A model generated the notes under the pieces. That model did not search any database, was not told where the DNA came from, and was given only the letters and a program-made list of their open reading frames with translations. A DNA stretch of 64,000 nucleotides from Bacillus cereus G9842 (GTDB taxonomy: Bacteria; Bacillota; Bacilli; Bacillales; Bacillaceae_G): NCBI RefSeq assembly GCF_000021305.1, contig NC_011772.1:2146001-2210000 (forward strand). The letters are read 5' to 3'. Position 1 is the stretch's first letter. The number at the start of each line of letters is the position of its first letter. Made by a program: the position numbers and the translations under genes. Positions 15,559-23,554 of the stretch are shown piece by piece.

Positions 15559-15771
15559 ATGAAAGTAATCTTTCAGGGAGAGGGCGGCGCGAAAATATTT
15601 GAGTCATATGATGAAAATATAAGTGATTTATTAGCAATATTAAAAGAAACGAAAGGGATTAAAATAGGGATGGTTAAGTATAAAGTGTTAAAGTACGAAC
15701 TTAATTATTTTCGTCATCCGAAAAAATCGGATACAGAGAGAGAGTTACATATAATAGTACAACCTATGTAA
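15559..15771 (+). CDS. Hypothetical protein, 70 aa
   Basis: ATG 15559 follows AAGGTGGAG and opens MKVIFQGEGGAKIFES; an upstream in-frame ATG at 15502 has no ribosome site. The small basic alpha/beta protein has no membrane helix or Cys motif and belongs to no family I recognise. It is flanked by a terminator-like hairpin on each side, so it is transcribed alone. Confidence 0.55.
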   Translation: MKVIFQGEGGAKIFESYDENISDLLAILKETKGIKIGMVKYKVLKYELNYFRHPKKSDTERELHIIVQPM

Positions 15772-15825
15772 TAAAATATAATAATAAAAATCACTGATTC
15801 AGTTTTGCAAAGTTTCATAGAGTAT

Positions 15826-15864
15826 GTAAGAAAAGAGAGTGTTGTAAATGTTCTCTTTTCTTAT
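15826..15864 (+). terminator. Terminator after 70-aa hypothetical
   Basis: Stem AAGAAAAGAGA/TCTCTTTTCTT (15828-15838, 15852-15862). Confidence 0.75.
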
Positions 15865-16015
15865 GCTTTGTGAGTTCGTTCATCATAGTATATGTTTTCA
15901 GTTATAGATGGTTAATAAACGAAAAAATTTAAAACTTTTTTGTTTGGGTAGGGATTTTATATATGAATAAATATACTATGAAGTATTTTTTATACGAATA
16001 TTGGAGGAGTATAAA

Positions 16016-16421
16016 ATGAGTTTAGCTAGTTACATAGGCTGTAATGTAGAAATTCAGTTAACGGTTCCAGATTCTAATGATGTAATTGTTTTTGGACCGT
16101 GTTTTTCAGATGAAAGTATGCTTGAAATTGTACAAGAGTATCAATTCCAAACAAATTTCACATATGAGGTTTCAACTAGTTGGGGAATTGAATTTGTCGA
16201 GTGGCAAAACGTAAAGGAAAAAAGAAGCGAAAGAAAAACTTTTAACTTTATGCAAGATTATGGAAGGCTATTTGGAAGATGGAGACTATTTCGAATTATT
16301 TAGTTGTTGGGTTGGTGATGAAGGTAAGGAATGAGTAGGGGAATTGAAATTAAAAATAAATCATTTTAATATAGATGAATTATGTATTCCAGAAAGAACA
16401 TTAGTTAGGATAGAAAAATAA
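16016..16421 (+). pseudogene. Frameshifted hypothetical gene
   Basis: GGAGGAG precedes ATG 16016 (MSLASYIGCNVEIQ). The first frame carries sensible protein to about codon 68 and then ends at 16303 with an Arg-rich, unlikely tail. From the six-A run at 16218-16223 onward, the +1 frame reads a natural continuation (KLLTLCKIMEGYLEDGDYFE, then FSCWVGDEG) to a TGA at 16332-16334, after which the same frame continues plausibly (LKINHFNIDELCIPERTLV) to TAA 16419-16421. One extra A and one nonsense change thus explain the sequence; the intact product would be about 134 residues. Family not recognised. A sequencing error could account for the first lesion but not easily both. Confidence 0.7.
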
Positions 16422-16440
16422 AATTTGAAATATTTTTTAG

Positions 16441-16477
16441 AAAAAGGCGATTTCACTTTGTGTGAAGTCGCTTTTTA
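16441..16477 (+). terminator. Terminator after frameshifted gene
   Basis: Stem AAAAGGCGATTTCAC with GTGAAGTCGCTTTTT around a short loop and a T tail. Its retention supports a formerly functional gene ending near 16421. Confidence 0.8.
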
Positions 16478-16593
16478 GTTGTTATATGTATTTCATTTTA
16501 CATAAGAAATGAGAAGTTTATTTGATAAAGGAAAAAGAAAGTATAGAGGTAAATAAAATTGTGTTTTTTGTTAAAAAATAATAAGTATGGCTC

Positions 16594-16638
16594 TTCTCAA
16601 AAGAACGTAAGTTCGTGTATAATAAGAACTAATGTTCC
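16594..16638 (+). promoter_or_regulatory. Promoter flanked by two LexA/DinR boxes
   Basis: Two exact GAAC-N4-GTTC sites: GAACGTAAGTTC at 16603-16614 and GAACTAATGTTC at 16626-16637. A perfect -10 TATAAT (16618-16623) lies between them, with a weak -35 around 16594-16599. The dyads match the Bacillus SOS box (CGAAC-N4-GTTCG). The next gene, 115 bases downstream, codes for a YolD-like protein, a family often linked to DNA-damage polymerases. Confidence 0.8.
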
Positions 16639-16751
16639 TTAGAGGGATAACCTAATTATAATTTAGAAGTAAATCCGAGTTTAGTGAGTATTAAAAATAA
16701 CTAAGGGATAGTATGACTAAATAAATGTATAAATGATCAAGGAGATAAAAA

Positions 16752-17087
16752 ATGAACGATGTAAAGATACAAAAAGAAGAAAGAGAGTGGGTTCCGTTTA
16801 CAGTAATATCCGAACAACTTTTAAATATGAGAAAGATTATTGGAGAGAAATTAAAAGTACAAAAACCGCTTTTAACAAATGAAGCAAAAGAGAGAATTTC
16901 TGATAAATTATTAAATTCATTACTGTCTGAGAAAGAAATATTGATAACATATTTTGAAGATGGCTACATATTAACAAGCTACATGACAGTTGTACATATT
17001 AATCCGGTAAAACAATTTGTAATTTGTACAGACGCCTTTTATAAAACTTACGTATTTAACGCTATGGATATTATTGAAATAACGTAA
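16752..17087 (+). CDS. YolD-like protein (SOS-controlled)
   Basis: A 111-residue protein ending in the conserved YolD-type domain (ITYFEDGYILTSYMTVVHIN ... TDAFYKTYVFNAMDIIEI), with a helical N-terminus including PFTVISEQ. YolD-like proteins often accompany Y-family polymerases (UvrX/YqjW type) in bacilli, but no polymerase gene follows here; a terminator closes the unit. Two LexA boxes upstream indicate damage-inducible expression. Start ATG 16752 follows AAGGAGAT. Molecular function unknown. Confidence 0.78.
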   Translation: MNDVKIQKEEREWVPFTVISEQLLNMRKIIGEKLKVQKPLLTNEAKERISDKLLNSLLSEKEILITYFEDGYILTSYMTVVHINPVKQFVICTDAFYKTYVFNAMDIIEIT

Positions 17088-17121
17088 AAGAAGCTGAATA
17101 TTAAATGGCAGCTTCTTTTAT
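17086..17121 (+). terminator. Terminator after YolD-like gene
   Basis: Stem AAAAGAAGCTG/CAGCTTCTTTT (17086-17096, 17109-17119). Confidence 0.8.
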
Positions 17122-17144
17122 TTCTGATTTATGAAATAAATAAT

Positions 17145-17178
17145 ACAAGAAAAAGCAGCTAGCTTCGCGCTAGCTGCT
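17145..17178 (-). terminator. Terminator of the GerPF-like gene
   Basis: Ten-base stem AGCAGCTAGC/GCTAGCTGCT (17154-17163, 17169-17178); read on the minus strand the stem is followed by TTTTTCTTGT. Confidence 0.75.
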
Positions 17179-17295
17179 GAGCCCCAGGGAAAGGGAGAAA
17201 AAGATAGGGTACTCCAAAATCAACAAGAGCTGTCAAACAGCCTGATTATAGTATAGACAAATTAAAATTTTCTATACAGAAAGTTAAACATAAGA

Positions 17296-17511
17296 TTAGG
17301 CTGTACCCACTTGGTTTTGATCTGCAAGGTCAGAATCAAATGTATTGGTCGCGCTAACACCGCTAAAAGTATTAACAACAAAACCAACGTTTGATGCGCC
17401 GGAGCCATTATAAGCTTTCGTATTTTCTTTCGGAGAAACGTTGTAGAAATCACCTAAGTTAAATGAACCATTACTATTTTGTACAACTAAATTTCCTACA
17501 ACTGATGGCAT
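17296..17511 (-). CDS. GerPF/GerPA-type spore protein
   Basis: A 71-residue protein of the GerPA/GerPF family: MPSVVGNLVVQNSNGSFNLG at the N-terminus, then GDFYNVSPKENTKAY, a Gly/Ser-rich bend and the hallmark NTFSGVSATNTFDSD near the end. In B. cereus, gerP proteins are needed for nutrient access through the spore coat. This copy is monocistronic and therefore a dispersed paralogue, not part of the six-gene gerP operon. ATG 17511 follows AGGTGAAA; GTG 17520 overlaps that site. Confidence 0.85.
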   Translation of the reverse strand: MPSVVGNLVVQNSNGSFNLGDFYNVSPKENTKAYNGSGASNVGFVVNTFSGVSATNTFDSDLADQNQVGTA

Positions 17512-17717
17512 AATTTTCACCTGCTTTATAATAAGTTGTTAACATTACTATATGGAGTTATAGTCCAGATGGTTCATACAATAAAAATTGTGGGATAGTA
17601 AAACGTTTGGAGCATGGATTTCAATAAAAGTGTGTTAAAATTAATATAATAAAGTTGAGTATTTTTTTGAAAAATTTGTATAATTAATATATATGAAAAT
17701 AAAGGAGGCAAAATGTA

Positions 17718-18056
17718 ATGAAAGATATTATGAAAAAAGTTGATTTAACAGATGCCAAATCAAGTAATCTTGTTGCACTAATTTATAGTAATGAAGTTAT
17801 ATTAGTTGAAGACGCATTTTGTCCAAATGAAATAAAATTAAAGTTTAATGAAATTGCAATTTTATCTGCAATTAAAACAGCTCATATTGCGAAAGTTTCT
17901 ATTAGGAAAGAACTTGAAGCGCTTTTTCATGATACGGGTGTTATATTAGTGAAACAAAATGTTGATTATGGTAGTAGTCAATCTATTACCATGCATTTTG
18001 AGCAATTTAAAAAATTGCAATATGAGATTGAACATTTAAATAAAAGTATGTCATAA
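17718..18056 (+). CDS. Hypothetical protein, 112 aa
   Basis: AAAGGAGGC is placed well ahead of ATG 17718. The product (MKDIMKKVDLTDAKSSNLVA...) looks like a small soluble alpha/beta protein: two beta-strand pairs (LVALIYSNEVILVED; TGVILVKQNVD), a helix between them and a C-terminal amphipathic helix (FEQFKKLQYEIEHLNKS). No family recognised. It lies next to a decayed short gene on the same strand. Confidence 0.6.
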   Translation: MKDIMKKVDLTDAKSSNLVALIYSNEVILVEDAFCPNEIKLKFNEIAILSAIKTAHIAKVSIRKELEALFHDTGVILVKQNVDYGSSQSITMHFEQFKKLQYEIEHLNKSMS

Positions 18057-18097
18057 GGCAGCTAAATAAAGGTTCTATCATAAAGGTGGAATGTGTT

Positions 18098-18299
18098 GTG
18101 TTGAAAAAGTGGTTTAAAAATTATTTGGGTGAATCGCATTGTAAACATAAATATATTTTTATTAAGATGCAGGATAATGAGGATTTTAAAAAAAGGTACA
18201 TTAGGTGTAGTTTATATTTACTAGTGTGAGAAATGTGGAAAAGAGAAGTTGAAATGTAAAAACAATAATGAAATAAACAATGAATTTTTAGATAGGTAG
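18098..18299 (+). pseudogene. Decayed small Cys-motif gene
   Basis: A frame opened by GTG 18098 or TTG 18101 (ribosome site AAGGTGG) gives MKKWFKNYLGESHCKHKYIF and stops at TGA 18227-18229. In the +1 frame, from 18225, the text continues CEKCGKEKLKCKNNNEINNE to TAG 18297-18299, directly ahead of a terminator. The two halves together would form a roughly 65-residue protein with CxxC-type zinc-knuckle cysteines. A single inserted base near 18205-18224 is the simplest explanation. Short length keeps confidence moderate. Confidence 0.45.
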
Positions 18300-18332
18300 C
18301 AAAAAGTAACCATGATGGTTACTTTTTTTGTT
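18300..18332 (+). terminator. Terminator after decayed Cys-motif gene
   Basis: Stem AAAAAGTAACC/GGTTACTTTTT with loop ATGAT and T run. Confidence 0.85.
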
Positions 18333-18441
18333 TATGTATGCAATATCAAAACTATTACTAAAGTATGAGTTGAGTTGATACTATAGTAAATGGCTGAATA
18401 AAAATGAAGAGAGTAATATATAGGGAAGGAGGATGAGCGAA

Positions 18442-19149
18442 ATGAAGAGAAAAGAAATTGGTAAGTCTGTAATTATTACAGGTGTGACACAAGGGTTAGG
18501 ACGTGCGATGGTTGATCGATTTCATGAATTAGGGTGGAACATATATGGTTGTGGACGCTCAAAAGATAAAATTGAAGAACTAAAAAAACAGTACAGTAAA
18601 ATACATGATTTCCAAGTAATTGATATTTCAGATTCTCAGCAAGTTAACAATTGGGCAAATTATATACTTAATAGACATAAGGCTCCCAATCTGATAATAA
18701 ATAATGCATCGATTGTAAATCAAAATGCACAACTTTGGAAAATTACGGCTCAAGAATTTGAAAATGTAATGAATGTAAACGTGAATGGTGTAGTAAATGT
18801 AATAAGAGCGTTTGTTCCAGCAATGGTAGTTAGGAAAGAAGGGATTATCATTAATATGAGTTCTAGTTGGGGAAGAGAAGGTGAGGCTGAGCTTGCGCCA
18901 TATTGTGCCTCGAAATTTGCTATTGAAGGTATCACTAAATCTATGGCCCTGGAATTACCCTATGGCATGGCTGTAGTTGCTTTAGATCCTGGAGGGAGTA
19001 TTAGTACTCCAATGCTGAAGTCATGTGCTCCACAATATATAAATGAATCACCTACACCTGAAACTTGGTCACATAAAGCAATTCAATATATATTGAATAT
19101 AACAATAGATAAAAATGGAGATTCGTTGACATGTCCAGCATGCATATAA
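18442..19149 (+). CDS. Short-chain dehydrogenase/reductase
   Basis: A 235-residue classical SDR oxidoreductase. The Rossmann motif TGVTQGLG sits at the N-terminus, NNAS near the middle, and the catalytic set S (NMSSS), Y and K (YCASK) follows. The position after the glycine motif (GRSKDK) suggests NADP preference. Substrate cannot be inferred; the gene is alone between terminators. ATG 18442 is chosen because AAGGAGG ends immediately before the alternative ATG 18433. Confidence 0.88.
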   Translation: MKRKEIGKSVIITGVTQGLGRAMVDRFHELGWNIYGCGRSKDKIEELKKQYSKIHDFQVIDISDSQQVNNWANYILNRHKAPNLIINNASIVNQNAQLWKITAQEFENVMNVNVNGVVNVIRAFVPAMVVRKEGIIINMSSSWGREGEAELAPYCASKFAIEGITKSMALELPYGMAVVALDPGGSISTPMLKSCAPQYINESPTPETWSHKAIQYILNITIDKNGDSLTCPACI

Positions 19150-19175
19150 AAAAGCACCTTTAAGGTGCTTTTTTA
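19148..19175. terminator. Terminator after SDR gene
   Basis: AAAAAGCACCTT/AAGGTGCTTTTT nearly continuous hairpin, symmetrical on both strands. Confidence 0.85.
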
Positions 19176-19290
19176 TATTGGTAGTACATTATATCATTCA
19201 CAAAATCACATATGAAAAATAAAATAAACGATTAAGGGTGAGATTTGTTTGTTTTGAAAGCTTTAGAAAATATTTAAATAGGTGATAAAA

Positions 19291-19965
19291 ATGAATCCAC
19301 GCGGTTTAAAAGTGACAGGGGCATGGTTTCAAGTGGGAGGGAACCTTACAGCTGCTATTGGGACGACAAGAGGATTTATTGGAGAAGAGAAAGTTGAATC
19401 GGACCTTGTTATTGTAGGGAGCTCATTACAAGCCCTCGGGTATATATTACAAATCATTGCGAGCAAGTATGATGACGGGGAAGAAAAAAGAGAAAATCAA
19501 AATATAGGCTTAGAGAATCAAAGTAAATTACTTGATAAAATAGGAATTGAGTTATTAGCATTAGGGAATATATCAAATGTAATAGGAACATATTTTAATA
19601 TAAATGAACAATTGAAAGAAAATGATTTTCTTATTATTATAGGGAACAGTTTACAATCAATCGGTGCTTTTTTAGGAGTAGAAGCAGCTTTGATGGATAT
19701 AAATGTACTACAGAAAATTATTATACTAGGTAACTCCATGCAAAGTTTAGGAGCTGGATTACAAGCGTATCAAGGCGTTTCAAATTTATTGAAAGATGAG
19801 AGAGAAAATGAAGATAGTATTTTTGATAAGAAGGATGAGAGAATAATTGCACTCATTGGTATTTGGATACAAGCGCTTGGAACGTTAATTTCTGCAATTG
19901 GAGTAACTGCAATAGAGGAAGAAAATAGGCTAGCAAACAATGAAAAGTCTGAAATACTTATATAA
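19291..19965 (+). CDS. Internally repetitive hydrophobic protein, 224 aa
   Basis: The product is made of about five variants of a 35-45 residue unit with the signature GNxLQAxGxxL (seen as GSSLQALGYILQ, GNISNVIGTYF, GNSLQSIGAFL, GNSMQSLGAGLQ, GIWIQALGTLISA), joined by short charged linkers. Each unit is one amphipathic or glycine-zipper-like helix, so the whole may be a helical bundle or membrane-associated assembly. No signal peptide. ATG 19291 follows AGGTGATAA. Similar repetitive proteins occur in the B. cereus group but no function is known to me. Confidence 0.7.
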   Translation: MNPRGLKVTGAWFQVGGNLTAAIGTTRGFIGEEKVESDLVIVGSSLQALGYILQIIASKYDDGEEKRENQNIGLENQSKLLDKIGIELLALGNISNVIGTYFNINEQLKENDFLIIIGNSLQSIGAFLGVEAALMDINVLQKIIILGNSMQSLGAGLQAYQGVSNLLKDERENEDSIFDKKDERIIALIGIWIQALGTLISAIGVTAIEEENRLANNEKSEILI

Positions 19966-20079
19966 GTAGAAGGAGAGACATTGATTTTAGAGGCAAGTTA
20001 AGATTAAAATAGTAGTAGGTTTCTTTGCGTATATTTTGAAAAGTGATATATAAAATACAAAATAAGGAGTTTTCAAGGG

Positions 20080-20292
20080 ATGATGTATTTATTAGCAATT
20101 TTTCTTCCGCCTGTTGCTGTATTATTTTGTGGAAAACCAATTCAGGCAATAATAAATTTCATATTAACACTAATATTTTGGGTTCCAGGAGTTATACATG
20201 CAATTCTTGTAGTGCATGATAAAAAAGCTGATCGGCGTTTGAAAAAACAAATTCAAGCATATGATGAAATTAATAAGAGGAATCGAAGGTAA
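20080..20292 (+). CDS. YqaE/Pmp3-family membrane protein
   Basis: A 70-residue protein of the YqaE/Pmp3 (UPF0057) family: two hydrophobic helices joined by a short loop (LLAIFLPPVAVLF-CGKP then FILTLIFWVPGVIHA) and a basic cytoplasmic tail. Pmp3-type proteins influence membrane potential and salt tolerance in plants and yeast; the bacterial role is unclear. The ribosome site AAGGAG lies 10 bases before ATG 20080. Confidence 0.88.
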   Translation: MMYLLAIFLPPVAVLFCGKPIQAIINFILTLIFWVPGVIHAILVVHDKKADRRLKKQIQAYDEINKRNRR

Positions 20293-20313
20293 TTTATCTG
20301 TAAAATATTTTTT

Positions 20314-20342
20314 AAAAAAAGGAGGATTAACCTCCTTTTTTT
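20314..20342. terminator. Terminator after YqaE-like gene
   Basis: AAAAAAAGGAGG/CCTCCTTTTTTT hairpin; serves the convergent KTSC gene as well. Confidence 0.85.
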
Positions 20343-20356
20343 AGTGGGTGTTAAGT

Positions 20357-20566
20357 TTAAATTTTTGTGTGGCGGAAAGAATTTTTAATGTAAGTTTTAT
20401 GATAATAACTTTTAGATTGTGCATGTAATAGGCCAGTATAGATACTTTCTGGTACATTAAAGAAATCGTACATACCATTCTTTAATTGGATTCGCAAAAT
20501 CATAGAAAAAGGATTGTAGCCAACAGCAACTATATTTTTTGAAATCACGGGAGATAGCTTCATCAT
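20357..20566 (-). CDS. KTSC-domain protein
   Basis: A 69-residue protein with the KTSC pattern: VGYNPFSMILRIQLKNG, VPESIYTGLLHAQS and YYHKTYIKNSF. The domain is found alone or fused to lysyl-tRNA-synthetase-related and phage proteins; its role is uncertain. ATG 20566 follows GAGGAG. Expression is convergent with the YqaE-like gene. Confidence 0.8.
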   Translation of the reverse strand: MMKLSPVISKNIVAVGYNPFSMILRIQLKNGMYDFFNVPESIYTGLLHAQSKSYYHKTYIKNSFRHTKI

Positions 20567-21032
20567 TACGCAACTCCTCACTTTTCATTTTTAATAATTT
20601 CTTGTAGATGTTGAGGTTATGAAGTTGAAATCCTTATAATTTAAGAGGTATTATACTTATATGCAATATATTAAATGTTTGTTATACGTAATTATAAGGA
20701 AGTTCACACGAAGTACATATCGTTGTGCTATTTTTATTTCACCTTTGATTTATAAATAAGAAAATATTGACCATTTGAAAAAAAGGTATATTATTTATAC
20801 GAGGTATTAAAAATTCACTTTTTACATTCTATGCTTAAAGGGGCAGCGTTATTAGGAAAAATAGAAGTGAAAATAGTTTGTATAAGAAGTATTCTAAAAA
20901 TTATAATCTGTGAATTGGGAAAATATTGAATGCTCCAGGTCAATATACTTTCTTAATCAAATTCATTTTAGAAAGTGACCTCAATATTTTTAAGTAAATC
21001 AACGGGAGAATTGAAAGGCAGGAGAAAGTAAC
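20567..21032. other. Intergenic leader region of the penicillin-binding protein gene
   Basis: About 465 bases. A small imperfect hairpin with CACACGA/TCGTTGTG lies at 20710-20732, followed by a T-rich stretch. A longer imperfect inverted repeat at 20919-20992 is listed separately. No gene was found. Confidence 0.4.
20919..20992 (+). repeat. Imperfect inverted repeat ahead of the PBP gene
   Basis: The 3' arm 20969-20992 (AGAAAGTGACCTCAATATTTTT) can pair with AAAATATTGA at 20920-20929, AGGTCA at 20937-20942 and ACTTTCT at 20947-20953, leaving two small bulges. The stem ends in T residues about 40 bases before the start codon, so it could act as a transcript attenuator or a protein site. Confidence 0.4.
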
Positions 21033-23531
21033 ATGTCAGAAAATTATCGTTCTCGAGAGGAACGACGACAAGTTAAAAAGAAAAAACAGCCAGCGTCTAA
21101 AACACAAAAACCAAAAGGTAAAACATCATTCTTTCGCAAGTTTTTAATTACTTGTTTATTACTTGGTATTGTTGGTTTAGTGGCGGGGGTTGCTACCTTT
21201 TTTGTAATGATTAAGGATGCACCAAAACTTGAGAAAGCAAAACTTGTTAATCCGTTATCCTCAAAAATTTATGATAAAAACGGGGATTTGGTATATGAAT
21301 ATGGAAAAGAAAAAAGGACGAATGTTACGTATGAGCAAATACCTAAATTAGTAGAAAATGCATTTTTAGCGACAGAAGATTCACGTTTTTATGAGCATAG
21401 CGGAGTAGATTTTAAAGGTACTGCCCGTGCTGTTCTAGTAAGTCTTAAAGGAGATTATGGTTCTCAAGGTGGAAGTACGATAACACAGCAAGTTATTAAA
21501 AACTACTTCTTATCAATGGACAAAACACCAAAGCGTAAGGCACAAGAAATATATTTAGCTTATAAGCTAGAACAACAGTATTCAAAACATGAGATATTAG
21601 AGATGTACTTAAATAAAATTAACTTAGGAAACCGTTCATATGGGATCGCAACAGCAGCACAAAACTACTATGGTAAAGAATTGAAGGACTTAACATTACC
21701 AGAAGTTGCGATGCTTGCAGGTTTACCGAAAGCACCGAATAACTATGATCCAACGAAAAAAGAAAATGTTCAAAAAGCAACAGAAAGAAGAAATGTTGTT
21801 CTAAACTTAATGAATCGACATGGATATATAACAAAACAGGAAATGGAAGAAGCATCAAAAGTTGACGTAGAAAAGGGACTCAAGCCTGCAACTCAACTAC
21901 AAACAATGCCATATCCTGCATTTATGGATGCAGTTGTGAAAGAAGTAGAAAAAGAATTGCCAGATGCTAATATAGGTTCTGACGGTTTAGAAATTTATAC
22001 AACGTTAGATCCGAAAGCACAGAAACTTGCTGATAATATTTTAAATAATAATATCATTGATTATCCGAACGATAAATTCCAAGGTGCATTTACATTTATG
22101 GATACGAAAACAGGAGAAGTTCGTGCTATAGGTAGTGGCCGTGGAGAAAATAAAGCTGTATTTAAAGGACACAATATGGCAATTGAATTAGATCGTGCAG
22201 CTGGTTCAACGATGAAGCCGATTTTCGACTACGCTCCTGCAATTGAATATTTAAAATGGGCTACGTACCATCAAATTGATGACTCTCCATTTAAGTATTC
22301 AACGGGACAAGAAGTACGAAATTCAGATAGAAGTCACATGGGTCCAATTACAATGCGTGTAGCATTAGAAAAGTCACGAAATATCCCAGCAATTAAGACT
22401 GCGAAAGAAGTCGGAATTAATAAATCAAAAGACTTCTCTGAGAAATTAGGCATTACATTTAATGCAGCACCGACTGAATCAACAGCGATTGGTACAAATG
22501 AAGTATCACCAACTGAAATAGCGGGCGCTTATGCGGCATTTGGTAATGATGGTAAATATACGAAACCGCATTTTGTTAAGAAAGTCGTTTATCCAGATGG
22601 TAAGTCACAAAGTTTTGGACAAAAACCAAAACAAGTTATGACAGATTCTACAGCATATATGATTACAGATATGCTTCGTTCTGTAGTTAGATCAGGTACT
22701 GGTACATCCGCAAATGTAGCATCTTTAGATGTAGCTGGAAAAACGGGTACGACAAACTACTCATCAAAACAATTAGCTCAATATAAAATTCCAGAAAGTG
22801 CAACTCGTGATAGTTGGTTTGCTGGATATACACCGCAATATACGATGGCAGTATGGACTGGGTATATGAAAGATGGCAAAGACGAGTATATTAGTAGTAA
22901 AAATACGAAAATTGCACAGTTGATCTTTAAAGAAATGATGAGCGAAATGGCTACAGATAAATCACGCTTTAAAATGCCAAGTAGCGTCATTCAAGAAGGT
23001 AGTGAGCTACGTATAAAAGGTGAAAAACGTGATTCATCGCCAAATACTAGCGTACCGGATACAACGGAGCAACCAAAACAAGATCAACAGCAAAAAACTG
23101 AAGAAGAGAAAAAGCAAGAAGAATTAAAGAAACAAGAAGAACTGAAAAAACAAGAAGAACAAAAGAAACAAGAGGAACTTAAGAAGCAAGAAGAACAAAA
23201 GAAACTAGAAGAGCAAAAGAAACAAGAAGAAGAAAAGAAACAAAATGAACAAAATAACGGAGGAGGCCAAGGAACGACACCTCCAGCGAATAACGGAGGA
23301 GGCCAAGGAACGACACCTCCAGCGAATAACGGAGGAGGTCAAGGAACGACACCTCCAGCGAATAACGGAGGAAACCAAGGAACGACACCTCCAGCAAATA
23401 GCGGAGGAGGTCAAGGAACGACACCTCCAGCGAATAATGATGGAGGTCAAGGAACTCCAACCCCACCTGCAACAGTACAACCAAATAATGGTGGAAATGC
23501 AGGAGAGGTTCCTGCCAATAATGGACAATAA
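21033..23531 (+). CDS. Class A penicillin-binding protein (PBP1A type) with repeat tail
   Basis: A bifunctional peptidoglycan synthase, 832 residues. Order: basic cytoplasmic N-terminus, one membrane helix near 35-58, glycosyltransferase GT51 domain (EDSRFYEH around E115; GSQGGSTITQQ), transpeptidase domain with STMK (S392), SRN (S448-N450) and KTGT (K570), then a low-complexity tail from about 690. The tail first has a KKQEEL/KKQEEQ charged helix and then six copies of a 12-residue unit NNGGGQGTTPPA before the end. The enzyme polymerises glycan and cross-links peptides outside the membrane. The tail probably spans or contacts the cell wall. Start ATG 21033 follows AGGAGAAAG. Confidence 0.95.
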   Translation: MSENYRSREERRQVKKKKQPASKTQKPKGKTSFFRKFLITCLLLGIVGLVAGVATFFVMIKDAPKLEKAKLVNPLSSKIYDKNGDLVYEYGKEKRTNVTYEQIPKLVENAFLATEDSRFYEHSGVDFKGTARAVLVSLKGDYGSQGGSTITQQVIKNYFLSMDKTPKRKAQEIYLAYKLEQQYSKHEILEMYLNKINLGNRSYGIATAAQNYYGKELKDLTLPEVAMLAGLPKAPNNYDPTKKENVQKATERRNVVLNLMNRHGYITKQEMEEASKVDVEKGLKPATQLQTMPYPAFMDAVVKEVEKELPDANIGSDGLEIYTTLDPKAQKLADNILNNNIIDYPNDKFQGAFTFMDTKTGEVRAIGSGRGENKAVFKGHNMAIELDRAAGSTMKPIFDYAPAIEYLKWATYHQIDDSPFKYSTGQEVRNSDRSHMGPITMRVALEKSRNIPAIKTAKEVGINKSKDFSEKLGITFNAAPTESTAIGTNEVSPTEIAGAYAAFGNDGKYTKPHFVKKVVYPDGKSQSFGQKPKQVMTDSTAYMITDMLRSVVRSGTGTSANVASLDVAGKTGTTNYSSKQLAQYKIPESATRDSWFAGYTPQYTMAVWTGYMKDGKDEYISSKNTKIAQLIFKEMMSEMATDKSRFKMPSSVIQEGSELRIKGEKRDSSPNTSVPDTTEQPKQDQQQKTEEEKKQEELKKQEELKKQEEQKKQEELKKQEEQKKLEEQKKQEEEKKQNEQNNGGGQGTTPPANNGGGQGTTPPANNGGGQGTTPPANNGGNQGTTPPANSGGGQGTTPPANNDGGQGTPTPPATVQPNNGGNAGEVPANNGQ
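23253..23471 (+). repeat. 36-bp tandem repeat in PBP tail (about six copies)
   Basis: A 36-base unit coding for NNGGGQGTTPPA is repeated five times almost identically and a sixth time with an extra codon. Codons are nearly the same between copies, so recent slippage or unequal recombination made the array. Copy number is likely to vary among strains. Confidence 0.9.
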
Positions 23532-23554
23532 GAAAAATTTATAGAAAAGTTTTC

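Noticed and set aside
16218..16223. Programmed frameshift signal in the broken gene at 16016
   Set aside because: The A-run is only six bases, phase does not fit a -1 slippery heptamer, and a further in-frame TGA argues for decay.
19958..20149. 63-codon minus-strand frame across the YqaE-like gene start
   Set aside because: Overlaps the promoter and coding start of a well-supported gene and has no ribosome site.
23253..23471. CRISPR-like regular array
   Set aside because: Units are contiguous without unique spacers and are in frame inside the PBP gene, so this is a coding tandem repeat.
23179..23544. Long open frames on both strands over the PBP repeat region
   Set aside because: They are shadow frames created by the tandem repeat coding for the PBP tail; repetitive products such as ERHLQRITEE have no independent support.
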